A stretch of DNA of 18,742 nt, taken from the NCBI GenBank assembly GCA_026770595.1, contig MU633954.1, positions 1-18,742 of the forward strand, in the 5' to 3' direction. Both the position numbers and the translations under genes were made by a program. The stretch is from Ochromonadaceae sp. CCMP2298 (Eukaryota; Sar; Synurophyceae; Ochromonadales; Ochromonadaceae). Shown one piece after another: positions 1-8,450 of this stretch. Numbering within the stretch: position 1 is the stretch's first letter; every line of letters starts with the position of its first letter. Below the pieces are notes generated by a model. It saw only the letters and a program-made list of their open reading frames with translations. It searched no databases and was not told where the DNA came from.

Positions 1-3000
1 GAAGGCCAAGTACGACATGGTGCTGGATAGGGGCAGTATGGGGGGTGAGGATGAGAGCGGGGGGTGGGGGGTTGAGGGGTCGGGGGAGGGGGACTGCAGA
101 GCTCTGCAGCAGATCCTGGAGGACGTGGCCTTCACCCCGGCGCCCCCCTCCTCCTCCTCCTCTGCCTGGGAGGCGCTGCCCTTACCGACAGGAGCTGCGG
201 GCTCAGGGGCTTGTCCGAAGGAGGGGGGAGAGGAGCAGTGGCAAGAGCAGGAGGAGGGGCAGGTGCTTGGGCCTATCATCCACGAGATCGAGCTGGCCCA
301 CTCCGTAGTACGCTGGCTGGAAGGCACTGATGCCGTGCTCCGGGTCATCTTCTCCAGGTGTGTATGCATCCTCCTTTTATGGCGTACGCTTGCGTGTTGT
401 GTACTAACCCCTCTTTCTTTGTTCTACGTTCTAAATGTGTATCTGTATCTATGTGCATCTGTGTATCTGTATCTATGTGCATCTGTGTGTGTGTGTGTGT
501 GTATGTGTATGAACCCCCTCAGTCGGATGCGGATGCTGGCTAGCGGCCACCGTAGCTACGCATACAGCAAGAGACTGGTGGGCAGCAGGGTGCCTCTGCT
601 GGAGACCAAGCTCGACAGAGGCGTGCGCATACTCTGGTCTCAGCTGCGCAGGGACAGGGAGAAGCCAGCCATCATCGTGAGTGGGGATTGTTGGGGACTC
701 TCTCCTTATATCTGTATCTGCACCTACACGCACACCAATAATCATACTTACCCTTCAAGTTCCACTTACCCCGATCCATATCCCTATCTATAACCCTATC
801 TACAACCCTATTTATACCTTCATATTCGCCCTTTCACCTTTCTAACCTGCCACCCTCCGCCTTTTCACCCTCCACTCTCAGATCTGGTTCGTGGCCAAGC
901 ACGACCGCGTGCCCCGCTGCATGGAACTCGTGAGTCGCTGCTTCAGGTACAGGGACTGGGAGCAGGGGCAGATCCAGATCCAGACCAAGGGACAGGGACA
1001 GGGTGTGGAGGAGGGAAGTGAAGGGGTCGAGGGGGAGGTGGTGGAGCTGGGCGAGGACGAGAGCTTGCTAGACCCCGTAGGGAACGCGCCCCTGAAGACC
1101 TACACCCTAGACCTACAGGCGCAGGCACACGCGCACAGCAACAGCGGCAGCGATCGCGACGGCGGCGGTGGCAGTGGGAAGAAGCTGCCCCTGCGTCTGA
1201 GCAAGCGCGAGCGCGAGGTCAACGTTGCCGTGGGCACGGTGCTTTTGCTGGGTCGCTCGGGCACCGGCAAGACGGTCTGTCTGTGCAATCGGATGACCAG
1301 CGACCGGCAGTCCAACCCGGTTTCTTCGCAGCTGTTCGTGTGCCGCAGTCGCAGGCTCCGGGATTCAGTACAGCGATACCAGAGGGACTACGGGAATCTC
1401 GATGGGGACAGCAGTGGTAACGACGGTAACGGCGGGGATAGCGGGGAGGTGTAGAGCCACAGCCCCGAGTCTGCCTTCCTTACCCTTGATACCTTCCTGG
1501 ACGCCATGGAGAGCAGGGTGCTGGGGGCCGCTGAAACAGCCGCAGACACAGGCTTGGCGGACAGAGGCAGCAGCAGCGGCAGGGACCGGACGTACCTTCC
1601 CTCCAAGCGGGTTGACTTCAAGCGGTTCAAGGAGCAGATCTTCCCCAGCTTTGGGAAGACTAAGCTGGACCCGCTGGTGGCGTGGACGCAGATCCGCTCC
1701 TTCATCAAGGGGTCCGTGGAGGCGCTGCTGGGGGAGGGGGCAGCTGGCGGCGCCAACAGCAGCAGCAGCGGTAGTGGTAGCAGCGGTACCAGCAGCAGCG
1801 GTAGCAGGGCTCTCTCTCTGCCTGCCTACCTCGCCCTCGCCAAGGGACGCTGTCGCCTGCAGCCCCCAGAGCGCGCAGAGGCCTACGCAGTGTACGTGCA
1901 GTACGAGGCCCTGCTGCTGCGTGCGGGGCTGTGGGACGACTGCGACAGAGTCATGCGCATACTGCTGGCTGCCGGCCTGCACCTGCCCCAAGGCAAGAGT
2001 GGCGGGGACAGTGGGGGTGGGGGCAGTGGGTTCGGGCAGGTGTTTGACAAGGTATACGTGGACGAGGTGCAGGACAGCAGCCAGATAGAGATAGCGCTCT
2101 ACTTCCTGGCAGCGGGCATGCGCTACGACACACTCTTTCTGGCGGGGGACCCGGCGCAGTCCATCGTGGAGGGCATAGGTGGGTGGTACGAGTATTGATC
2201 GAATCTGACTATCTCACTGTCGTACTCATACACTCTCCCCTATTCCTTACCCCTCTGCAGACTTCCGCTTCGAAGAGGTGCGCGGCATCGTGCACGCCCT
2301 GTCCCAGCAGACAGTCAAAGTCCCCAGACCCGTCACGCTCATCACCAACTACCGCTGCCACGCCGGCATACTCAACTGCGCCTCGGGCGTGCTGGAGCTG
2401 CTGCTGACCACCTTCCCGCACGCGGCGGACAAGCTGCCCAGGGACACGGGGCTGTGCGGGGGGCCCAGGCCGGAGTACTTTGCAGACACTGGCGCAGGGG
2501 CAGGGGCGGGGGCAGGGGCGGGGGCAGGGGCGCTTCTGCGGCGGCTGCTCGTACATAACCCCCGCATCGTGGTGCTGTGCCGTGACGAGCAGTTCCAGGA
2601 CGGGGAGAGCCTGTCCGGCAGCGAGCTCTCACCGCTGGTGCCTGAGGAGACACTGGCCCTGGGCATTCGAGCGAGCAAGGGCATGGAGTTCTCGGACGTG
2701 CTGCTGCTAAACTTCTTCTGCGATCTGCCGAGAGCAGAGCAGCGCGCCTAGAAGCTGCTCCTGATCGACGGGGAGAAGGACGGCCCCAACATCCCTCCGC
2801 AGATGGAGACCCAGCTGAAGCTGCTGTACACAGCCGTTACGCGCAGCTGCGCCAGGCTCATCTTCGCGGAGACGCGCTGCTCTGCTGCGGGCGATGCCTT
2901 CTTCCGCTGGCTGGAGGGGCTGCAGCTGGCGGAGAGAATGGCGGTAAAGCGGGAGCAGGGACAGGGTGTGGGAGAGGGGCAGGAGGAGAGGGGATACCTC

Positions 3001-3372
3001 AGCAACGACGAGTGGCGCGCCCGAGGCATCCAGCTAGCCATGTCTAACGGCGGCATCCCCGTGCTGCGAAATGCCGCCAAGTGCTTCCAGCGGGCGGGGG
3101 ACAAGGCGCAGAACCTGCTGGAGCGCGTGTTGCTGCAGGAGCAGGTGGAGCGGGCGAGGGAGGGCTTCAGCAGTGCTCTGGGGGACGCTGAGACCCTAAC
3201 CCCCGCACATGAGGTGGAGCTGGCGGCGCTGGTGCTGCGGTGCGTGGAGCTGCAGTTGTACCAGGACGCGCTGGATCTGGGGTCTTTGCTGCTGCCCCAC
3301 CTGCCTGCTCAGAGTCAGGCGCTGATGAGGGAGAGGGTGCTGGGGGAGCTGCGGGTCTTCACTGCGGGCTGA
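1..3372 (+). CDS. TRANK1-like UvrD/Rep-type superfamily I helicase, 3' part, with two in-frame UAG codons
   Basis: The 5' end lies outside the window. I read exons 2-357, 523-676, 882-2178 and 2261-3372 (reading frame begins at base 2; stop TGA). They give 972 codons that join in phase through GT-AG introns of 165, 205 and 82 bp. Superfamily I helicase motifs appear in order: Walker A GRSGTGKT (about residues 293-300), Walker B DEVQD (about 564-568), LAGDPAQSI, the NYRCHAGILN motif (about 632), SKGMEFSDVLLLNFF, and LLYTAVTRS (about 794). From memory, this set and the spacer GIDFRFEEVRGIV across the last intron are typical of TRANK1-like (TPR/ankyrin-containing) proteins. Such proteins probably act as nucleic-acid ATPases; the substrate is unknown. 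Two in-frame TAG codons (1452-1454 and 2749-2751) interrupt an otherwise conserved frame, so the gene may be a young pseudogene, a readthrough gene, or carry sequence errors. Gly/Ser/Glu-rich insertions separate the motifs. Confidence 0.85.
437..502. repeat. Tandem 24-bp duplication plus TG microsatellite in helicase intron
   Basis: A 24-bp unit at 437-460 is repeated exactly at 461-484, followed by an uninterrupted TG run to 502. Both lie in the intron 358-522, just upstream of its acceptor. The intron length (165) is divisible by three and the frame stays open, so an intron-retained reading is possible. The low-complexity translation and the good splice sites argue for an intron. Confidence 0.9.
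1452..1454 (+). other. First in-frame TAG within the helicase reading frame
   Basis: The codon follows a Gly/Asp/Ser-rich stretch after the Walker A region. The same frame continues directly into SHSPESAFLTLDTFLDAME, which fits the family. No TAA or TGA occurs in this frame of exon 3. An 87-nt GT...AG segment (1368-1454) could in principle be removed in phase, but it has no pyrimidine tract and would delete plausible coding sequence. Confidence 0.85.
2491..2532 (+). repeat. GGGGCA/GGGGCG repeat in helicase exon 4
   Basis: A G-rich hexamer repeat encodes alternating Ala-Gly (about 12 residues) between the NYR motif region and the following VVLCRDEQF segment. It is an in-frame low-complexity loop that is likely to vary in length between strains. 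Confidence 0.85.
2749..2751 (+). other. Second in-frame TAG within the helicase reading frame
   Basis: The codon sits between motif V (SKGMEFSDVLLLNFF) and motif VI (LLYTAVTRS). The frame is open on both sides: ...AEQRA, stop, KLLLIDGEKDG. In TRANK1-like proteins, as I recall them, a Trp is common at about this place, so TGG to TAG is a one-base explanation. The only in-phase GT...AG excision (2698-2751, 54 nt) would remove most of motif V. Confidence 0.85.
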
Positions 3373-3902
3373 GAGCTGGGTGCTGGCTGCTGGGTACTGG
3401 GTGCTGGGTGGTATAGACAATACTGTGAATTTGAATACTGTTCAATGAGTTGTGAATCGGTAATAGTGTATGTAACGAACGTTGAACAGGCACATGCCAC
3501 TCTTAAGGTGGGCCCACTTTCTGCCCATTTGGGTAGCCGGATTCACCATTCACCCATACCGTTACAGCGTGGGCAGCACAAACTGGGGTGGGTGGTGGGG
3601 ACGGAGGGGACGGGGGGGGGGTGCAGGAGGGGGCTGGGTACGGCTCTAGGGTCCACCAGAGAGCGCAACATTTCAGAGCGCCCGCGAGAAGGGCCGCTTC
3701 AGGGCAACCGCTCTACCGTTTTTACCTGCGCGCCTGTACCTACACACCTGCACCTGCAAGCTTGTATCTGCATTTATATCTCTACCTCGTACCTATACCT
3801 GTATGCCTGTATCTGCACCTGCAGCTGTGCCTGTTCGAGTAAGTTACTTGTTCTTGTTATGTGCACTGACGACAATTAAGTTCAAAACCAACCCCTGGTA
3901 CC
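3373..3902. other. Convergent intergenic region between helicase and SSADH 3' ends
   Basis: About 530 bp lie between the TGA of the helicase and the TAG of the dehydrogenase. The region starts with a GCTGGGTGCT-type repeat (3374-3412), has a G-rich patch near 3585-3630, and contains degenerate repeats of TGTATCTGCACCTGCA type (about 3730-3835). Open frames here are low-complexity and match no family I know. I see no RNA gene, so it is most likely two 3' UTRs and spacer. Confidence 0.6.
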
Positions 3903-6076
3903 CTATTTATAGCCCATGCACGTGAACTTCACCTCCAAATACTCCTCCATACCATACGGCCCCCCTTCCCTCCCCAGGCCGGACTGCTTCACACCTCCGA
4001 ATGGGGCCACACTGAGGCCTATGGCCCCCTCGTTGATGCCCACCATGCCTGCGTCGAGCTGGTCGGAGAGTCTCCAGGCCCTACCTAGGTCGGAGGTCAT
4101 GGCGTAGGCAGCCAGACCGAACCTACAGGGGGAGGGGGGGGGGGGCGTTTTGTACAAGAGTGAGAGTGTGAGAGTGTAAGAGAGTGAGATAGAAGAGTAA
4201 GGATATGTGAGAGTGAGATAAAAGAGTAAAAGAGTGGGGACGGGGTTACAAGCACTGGAGTTTAAACGCCCACAGCCCCCCTACCCCCTACCCCTAACCC
4301 CCTACTCAGGTGCACAGCGAGCAGACAGCAGGCGTCTTACTCAGTGTCGTTGGCCATCTCGATCGCCTCCTCCTCCGTCTCGAACCTGATCAGAGGCACC
4401 AGGGGCCCAAAGGTCTCCTGGCGAAAGGGCAGCATGTCGCGCGTAACCCCGGCCAGCACTGTGGGTAGGTAGAAGGTGCCCCCGGTGGTGTTGAGGGTCC
4501 CGTGCTCCGACCCCCCGCAGAGCAGCTGCGCCCCCTTGTCGAGGCAGTCCTGCACATGGGCAGACACCTTGGAAGGATTGTTTTATTGTTAGGTTACGAT
4601 TAGGTAATACGTCATGATATGTCAGAATACGTTTCTGCGTAGACAAGAAGGTGCACATACCTTGTTCAGCCCGTTGGCGTCGATAAGCGGGCCCACCACG
4701 GGATTGACGCCCGCCACATCGGTATTCAGCGTCCCGCAGAGCAGCTTGCTGGAGGCCTCCACCACCATGGCTGCGAACTCGTCGTACACGCCTGCCTGCA
4801 CCAGCACTCTGTTCGAGGCGATGCAGGCCTGGGAGGCGGGCCGACCGAAGTAGATAAACCATGTGTGAAATGGGTGTAAAAAGAAAAATCAATTAGCGTG
4901 TGTGTATTTGAGGGTTAAAAGACCAGATTTTGTCCAAGGAATTATGATAAAAAGACGTGTTTTATGTCATTCGGACACCTACCTGCCCGGCGTTGCGGTA
5001 CTTTGAGTTCATCAGGGCAGACAGGGCCACCTTCAGATCGGCGTCGTCGAAGACTATAAAGGGCGCATTGCCGCCTAATTCGAGAGACAGCTACAGGAGA
5101 GGGGAGGGAGAGGGGAGGAGAGGGGAGGCAGAGTTAGGTGAGATGCAAATGTGTACACAGGAGGAAGAGAGTAACATAGGTAAGAGGTAGTGTACGTGTG
5201 CAGAAGCAGCAGCATCAGTAGCAGCAATAGAGGCAGCAGCAGCAGCAGTACAAATAGCAGAGGCAGCATTGGGGTTGCTTAATACTACTAGCGCACCTTC
5301 TTCACGGTGGATGCGGACTCCCTCATCAGCCACTTGCCCACCGCTGTGGATCCAGTGAAAGACACCTTGCGTATCAGATCGCTGTGGCACAGCGCCGCCC
5401 CCACCTCCTCCACCTGCTCCCGTCCCACGGTGAGACAGTTCATCACACCTGGGGGCAGGCCGGCCTCCTCGGCGATGGCGCACAGAGCCAGCGCAGACAG
5501 GGGGGTCTGCTCGGCAGGCTTTATCACCACGCTGCAGCCCGCTGCCAGCGCAGGTCCCACCTTGCGGGTGATCATGGCCAAAGGGAAGTTCCAGGGGGTG
5601 ATCAGGGCGGCAGGTCCGATGGCCTGCTTGGTTACGAGGAGTTTTCTGTGTCCCGCGCCGTTGGCCTGGATGATGTCTCCGGTTACTCTCTTGGCCTCCT
5701 CTGCGTACAGCTCGTAGAAAGACGTCGCATACTGGACCTCCCCCTTGGCCTCCTTGAAGGGCTTGCCGGCCTCCAGAGAGATGATGGTAGCCAGGTCGTC
5801 CTGGTACTTCACCATCAGCTGCGTCATCTTGGACAGGAACTTCGACCTCTCGTTGACGCTCGTCTTCTTCCACCGATCCCACGCTACGTTCGCGTGGGAG
5901 ATAGCCAGCGTTGCGTCGTCAGCGCCCATCCGCGGGAGTGATATCAGGCTCTCGCCTGTGGCGGGGTTGGTGACATCGAACGAACCTGCTGCAGTTGCAG
6001 TGGGAGCAAACTTGCCATTGAGGAATCCGGAGCCTCTCACGAGGTGCCGGTTCTTGATCAGGTCCAGTCCTCTCAT
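3903..6076 (-). CDS. Succinate-semialdehyde dehydrogenase (ALDH5 family), five exons
   Basis: The enzyme oxidises succinic semialdehyde to succinate, the last step of the GABA shunt. Exons on the minus strand are 6076-5297, 5090-4983, 4828-4661, 4567-4341 and 4122-3903. They join through GT-AG introns of 206, 154, 93 and 218 bp into 500 residues, the usual family length. Landmarks are PWNFP (Asn163), VIKPAE (Lys186), the FTGSTAVGK cofactor loop (240-248), catalytic Glu264 in LELGGNAPF, and catalytic Cys298 in [11 protein letters not shown]. The C-terminal half has ETFGPLVPL and [19 protein letters not shown]. The second cysteine two residues after the catalytic one, part of the human SSADH redox switch, is Ala here. 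ATG at 6074-6076 is the first Met in frame. The frame stays open upstream to a stop at 6173-6175 without another Met, so an upstream exon encoding a targeting peptide is possible. The stop is TAG. Confidence 0.93.
4123..4340 (-). repeat. Low-complexity SSADH intron 4
   Basis: On the plus strand this intron holds a run of G (about 4130-4146), purine-rich degenerate repeats of GAGAGTGAGATAAAAGAGTA type (4158-4240) and a CCCCTACCCCTAACCCC stretch (about 4276-4305). Splice sites on the minus strand are GA|GTAAG and TGTAG|G. Confidence 0.8.
5091..5296 (-). repeat. CAG/AGC-repeat-rich SSADH intron 1
   Basis: On the plus strand, imperfect GCAGCA repeats fill about 5201-5270, and GGAGAGGGGA repeats (5097-5130) form the pyrimidine tract of the minus-strand acceptor. 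The intron is bounded by AAG|GTGCGC and TGTAG|CTG, phase 0. Confidence 0.8.
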
Positions 6077-6426
6077 CTCCGCGTTCGGGTGTGGGGGCGA
6101 GTTCGCGAGTAGCGAAGGGAGCAGGGGGAGAGATGCCACGTGCCAGATGCCTGGAATGCTTGTGCCCTCGACCTAACTCTCCGCGGTTCCACTGCATTGA
6201 TCGATCTGTGGGTGCAACCAAAGCAGTGCGAGGATAAAAAGATCGCGAGCGTAACTTATTCCCAGGGGACCAGCATCTCACAAATCTTCTCCCGAGAGTT
6301 CCTGCTGCAGCGATCTCACTGTTTAAGCGCCTCAGTGCCTCAGTTCTGCACTCTCACCGTCCAGTGTGTCGTGGTGCATGGCTGCAGCCGTGTAGGGACG
6401 CGTCTGACGAGCAAAAACGACCCTGT
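6077..6426. promoter_or_regulatory. Divergent upstream region of SSADH and the GT34 gene, with a tiny uORF
   Basis: About 350 bp separate the two start codons, so both promoters and 5' leaders must lie here unless the SSADH gene has a further 5' exon. An AT-rich ATAAAAAG element is at about 6234-6241. A five-codon upstream ORF (ATG at 6378-6380, stop TAG at 6393-6395, MAAAV) ends 31 bp before the glycosyltransferase ATG and could dampen its translation. No other motif is convincing. Confidence 0.5.
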
Positions 6427-7755
6427 ATGAGCAAAAAAAGTCGCATGCAGGTCTCTGAGCGCTGTCGCAACATGCAGCGCCGCCTAATGAAGTCCTTGAC
6501 CCTCTTCAAGGTCGCCCAATACACCCTGATTGTGGGTGTAGTCTGGTGGATGCTGAGCCAGATCAACTACTACACGTACATCTACCAGGTGACCACTCTC
6601 GGGGACTGGCTGCGGCCCACACAGCGGACCAGCTGCACCCTGCCCCAGGCTCCCCCAGGCCTCAACCTCTCCCCCAGCCCCAGCGCCGCAAGCGAGGCAA
6701 GCTGGGTGGCGGGTCTGGACCCCAGCCGTATCGGCATCCTGCTCACGTACGACAGCAAGTACGGCCTGCCGGACACTAATCTGGTAGGCCGCATCCTGCA
6801 CAACCGCAAGGAGTACTGCTACCTACACGGCTACAGTCTGCTCACCTCGACCGGCCAGGACTCCACTCCCCTAGACAAAGCGCGCCACCCCGCGTGGGGC
6901 AAGCTGACCGCACTTTCGAGGCGTCTGCTGAGTGGTCGCTACGACTACATCGTGTACATGGACATGGACATGATCATCATGAACCCTGCAGTGAGGCTGG
7001 AGCACCTGCTGTTAGCGGGTCTGGGCGCGGTGGGGTTGGGGGTGGGGGCAGCGGGGGCGGTGGGGAAAGTGGGGGCGGTGGGGACAATGGGGACTGCGGG
7101 TACAGCGGAGACAGCGGGGACAGTGGGGGTGGTGGGGAAAGCGGGTGTGCGGCCTCCAGACATCACTCTGACCTCTGACTGGTCTGGCACTAACACCGGC
7201 ATCATGCTCGTGCGCAATAGCCCCTTCAGCCGCTGGTTCCTGCAGGCCGCCTGGAACCAGTCCCAGCTCATCCCGCAATACGCAGCCAACGGCGCCAAGC
7301 ACCCCTTCGAATGGGAGCAGCGCGCCTTCCACTACCTTCTGGACACAGACGTGTGGAGGGGGCGTGGCCTGCCCAGCTACCCAGGCAACAGCTCCGAACT
7401 GCGCAGCCACTTCGCCACCCTGCCTCAGTGCTCCATGAACTCGTACCTGATGCACCCACTGGAGCTGCGGGGAGATAGGGAGGCCTCTCACTTCACCGAG
7501 GGGGACTTTGTCGTGCACATGGCGGGCAAGAAAGGTCAGATAAAGCTCGACCTGACTAATCAGTTCTTAGATCGTGCAGAGGGAGCGTTCAATGAGTACA
7601 AGAAGAAGGCGGAGGCGGAGGAGCTGGCTGCACGCTCGAGTACCACCCCCGCTATCAGTAGCAGTAGCAGTAGTACAAGTAGCAGTACAAGTAGTAGTAC
7701 AAGTAGTAGCAGTATTAAAAGTAGCGCCTCTAGAAGAGCCAGTGCGGTCAGCTGA
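6427..7755 (+). CDS. GT34-like (MNN10/GMA12 family) type II Golgi glycosyltransferase
   Basis: A single-exon gene encodes 442 residues. The first in-frame ATG gives a short basic cytosolic tail, one transmembrane anchor (about 29-46) and a lumenal stem, the layout of Golgi glycosyltransferases. The catalytic region begins RIGILLTYDSKYG (101-113), continues with PAWGKLTALSRRLLS, then the DxD metal/nucleotide-sugar site YMDMDMIIMNP (Asp179, Asp181), GTNTGIMLVRNSPFSRWFL (254-272), FEWEQRAFHYLL, and ends with HMAGKKGQIK (364-373). This arrangement matches galactosyl/mannosyl/xylosyltransferases of GT34. Donor and acceptor cannot be told from the sequence. Residues 197-242 are a Gly/Val/Ala/Thr-rich insertion encoded by a minisatellite between the DxD site and the next conserved block. 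The C-terminus (405-442) is a Ser/Thr tract. Stop TGA. Confidence 0.85.
   Translation: MSKKSRMQVSERCRNMQRRLMKSLTLFKVAQYTLIVGVVWWMLSQINYYTYIYQVTTLGDWLRPTQRTSCTLPQAPPGLNLSPSPSAASEASWVAGLDPSRIGILLTYDSKYGLPDTNLVGRILHNRKEYCYLHGYSLLTSTGQDSTPLDKARHPAWGKLTALSRRLLSGRYDYIVYMDMDMIIMNPAVRLEHLLLAGLGAVGLGVGAAGAVGKVGAVGTMGTAGTAETAGTVGVVGKAGVRPPDITLTSDWSGTNTGIMLVRNSPFSRWFLQAAWNQSQLIPQYAANGAKHPFEWEQRAFHYLLDTDVWRGRGLPSYPGNSSELRSHFATLPQCSMNSYLMHPLELRGDREASHFTEGDFVVHMAGKKGQIKLDLTNQFLDRAEGAFNEYKKKAEAEELAARSSTTPAISSSSSSTSSSTSSSTSSSSIKSSASRRASAVS
7015..7152 (+). repeat. Coding GTGGGG/GCGGGG minisatellite inside the GT34 catalytic domain
   Basis: Degenerate repeats built on GTGGGG, GCGGGG and GGGACA units encode about 46 residues rich in Gly, Val, Ala and Thr. 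The frame is kept through the repeat. There is no pyrimidine tract before the only plausible AG (CTCCAG near 7160), so I read it as exon, not intron. Confidence 0.8.
7657..7716 (+). repeat. AGTAGC/AGTACA trinucleotide-type repeat encoding a Ser/Thr tail
   Basis: Repeats of AGTAGCAGT and AGTACAAGT encode nearly uninterrupted Ser with occasional Thr near the C-terminus of the glycosyltransferase. It is likely a disordered tail of variable length. Confidence 0.85.
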
Positions 7756-7808
7756 GGGGGTACACCATATTATAAGAATGAAAGTTCTTTATCATTTAAA
7801 GCGCACCC

Positions 7809-8450
7809 TTACTCAGCTAGAAAGTAATTGTAGAAGGCGTGTAGGCGGTACAGGCACGCGACCACCCAGCAGGCGTAGGAAACGACAAACTCCGCGCCCT
7901 CTGTCGCCACAGACCTTAGCGTCTTAAACCGCCTCCTGTGCAGGAGGAACACCACCAATAGGATAAGTATGTGGTGTCTCACGCGCGTGTCGAAAGTAGA
8001 CAGAGAGGGCGCCCTTGTGATGTCTTCCCCCATGCGTGCGATGCCGTTATCTCTGCTGCGATCTCGCACGACAGCCTCCGGCAGCCGCAGAGGAGCCTTG
8101 GACAAATGCACATCAAAATGGATCAGCAGCACCTTCTGACTCTCTTCACTTATGGAGCTTGCCACGATCAGAGATCTGTTGTCTCCCTTCAGCACTTGGG
8201 GGAGCAGGTGGAAGCTGTTGGGATACGGAAACACCGGCTCGCGATCGATCTTATCGAAGCAGTCAGATACCTGTATGTCATAAACAGCCCCTGCGACGTG
8301 TTTGAACTTGACCAAAACGAGGCGTCTCGAGGTGTCGATGTCGATTCGCGCGGTGTCGCCGACATTATCAGTTAGAGTAGTGATGGCGCAAGTGATGTTA
8401 TAAACAGCCCCGGCTGGCCGAGGGACTGGCCACAGGGCAACCGCGTCCAT
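7809..8450 (-). CDS. Unrecognised membrane protein, probably secretory; 5' exon likely missing
   Basis: From the first in-frame ATG (8448-8450) the frame gives 213 residues ending in TAA. I do not recognise the family. The first 155 residues look like a soluble, beta-rich domain with two N-glycosylation sequons (NIT at 18-20, NRS at 91-93) and two cysteines (21, 64). Two hydrophobic segments follow: 160-170 (HILILLVVFLL), directly before HRRR, and about 188-203. This suggests a lumenal or extracellular domain with a C-terminal membrane anchor. No signal peptide is present. The frame continues upstream without a Met for 20 codons that are rich in cysteine (SCPSCVHSLLDDCGCCTVED) up to TGA at 8511-8513. 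A CCCCAG acceptor-like site on the minus strand lies at 8500-8505, so a spliced 5' exon carrying a signal peptide is likely. The 53 bp gap to the convergent glycosyltransferase stop means the 3' UTRs probably overlap. Confidence 0.6.
   Translation of the reverse strand: MDAVALWPVPRPAGAVYNITCAITTLTDNVGDTARIDIDTSRRLVLVKFKHVAGAVYDIQVSDCFDKIDREPVFPYPNSFHLLPQVLKGDNRSLIVASSISEESQKVLLIHFDVHLSKAPLRLPEAVVRDRSRDNGIARMGEDITRAPSLSTFDTRVRHHILILLVVFLLHRRRFKTLRSVATEGAEFVVSYACWVVACLYRLHAFYNYFLAE

Noticed and set aside
1368-1454. An 87-nt in-phase intron removing the first UAG of the helicase
   Set aside because: Its ends are GT and AG and it is divisible by three, but there is no pyrimidine tract and it would remove plausible coding residues after FVCRSRRLRDS. 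It is kept only as a testable alternative.
3445-3879. Open frame of 144 codons between the helicase and SSADH
   Set aside because: Its C-terminal part is a repeat-derived Tyr/Leu/Cys/Ile-rich translation of simple sequence and no family or splice support is visible.
4276-4320. Telomere-like CCCTAACCCC sequence in an SSADH intron
   Set aside because: It is a short, irregular C-rich tract serving as ordinary intron sequence; there is no tandem telomeric array.
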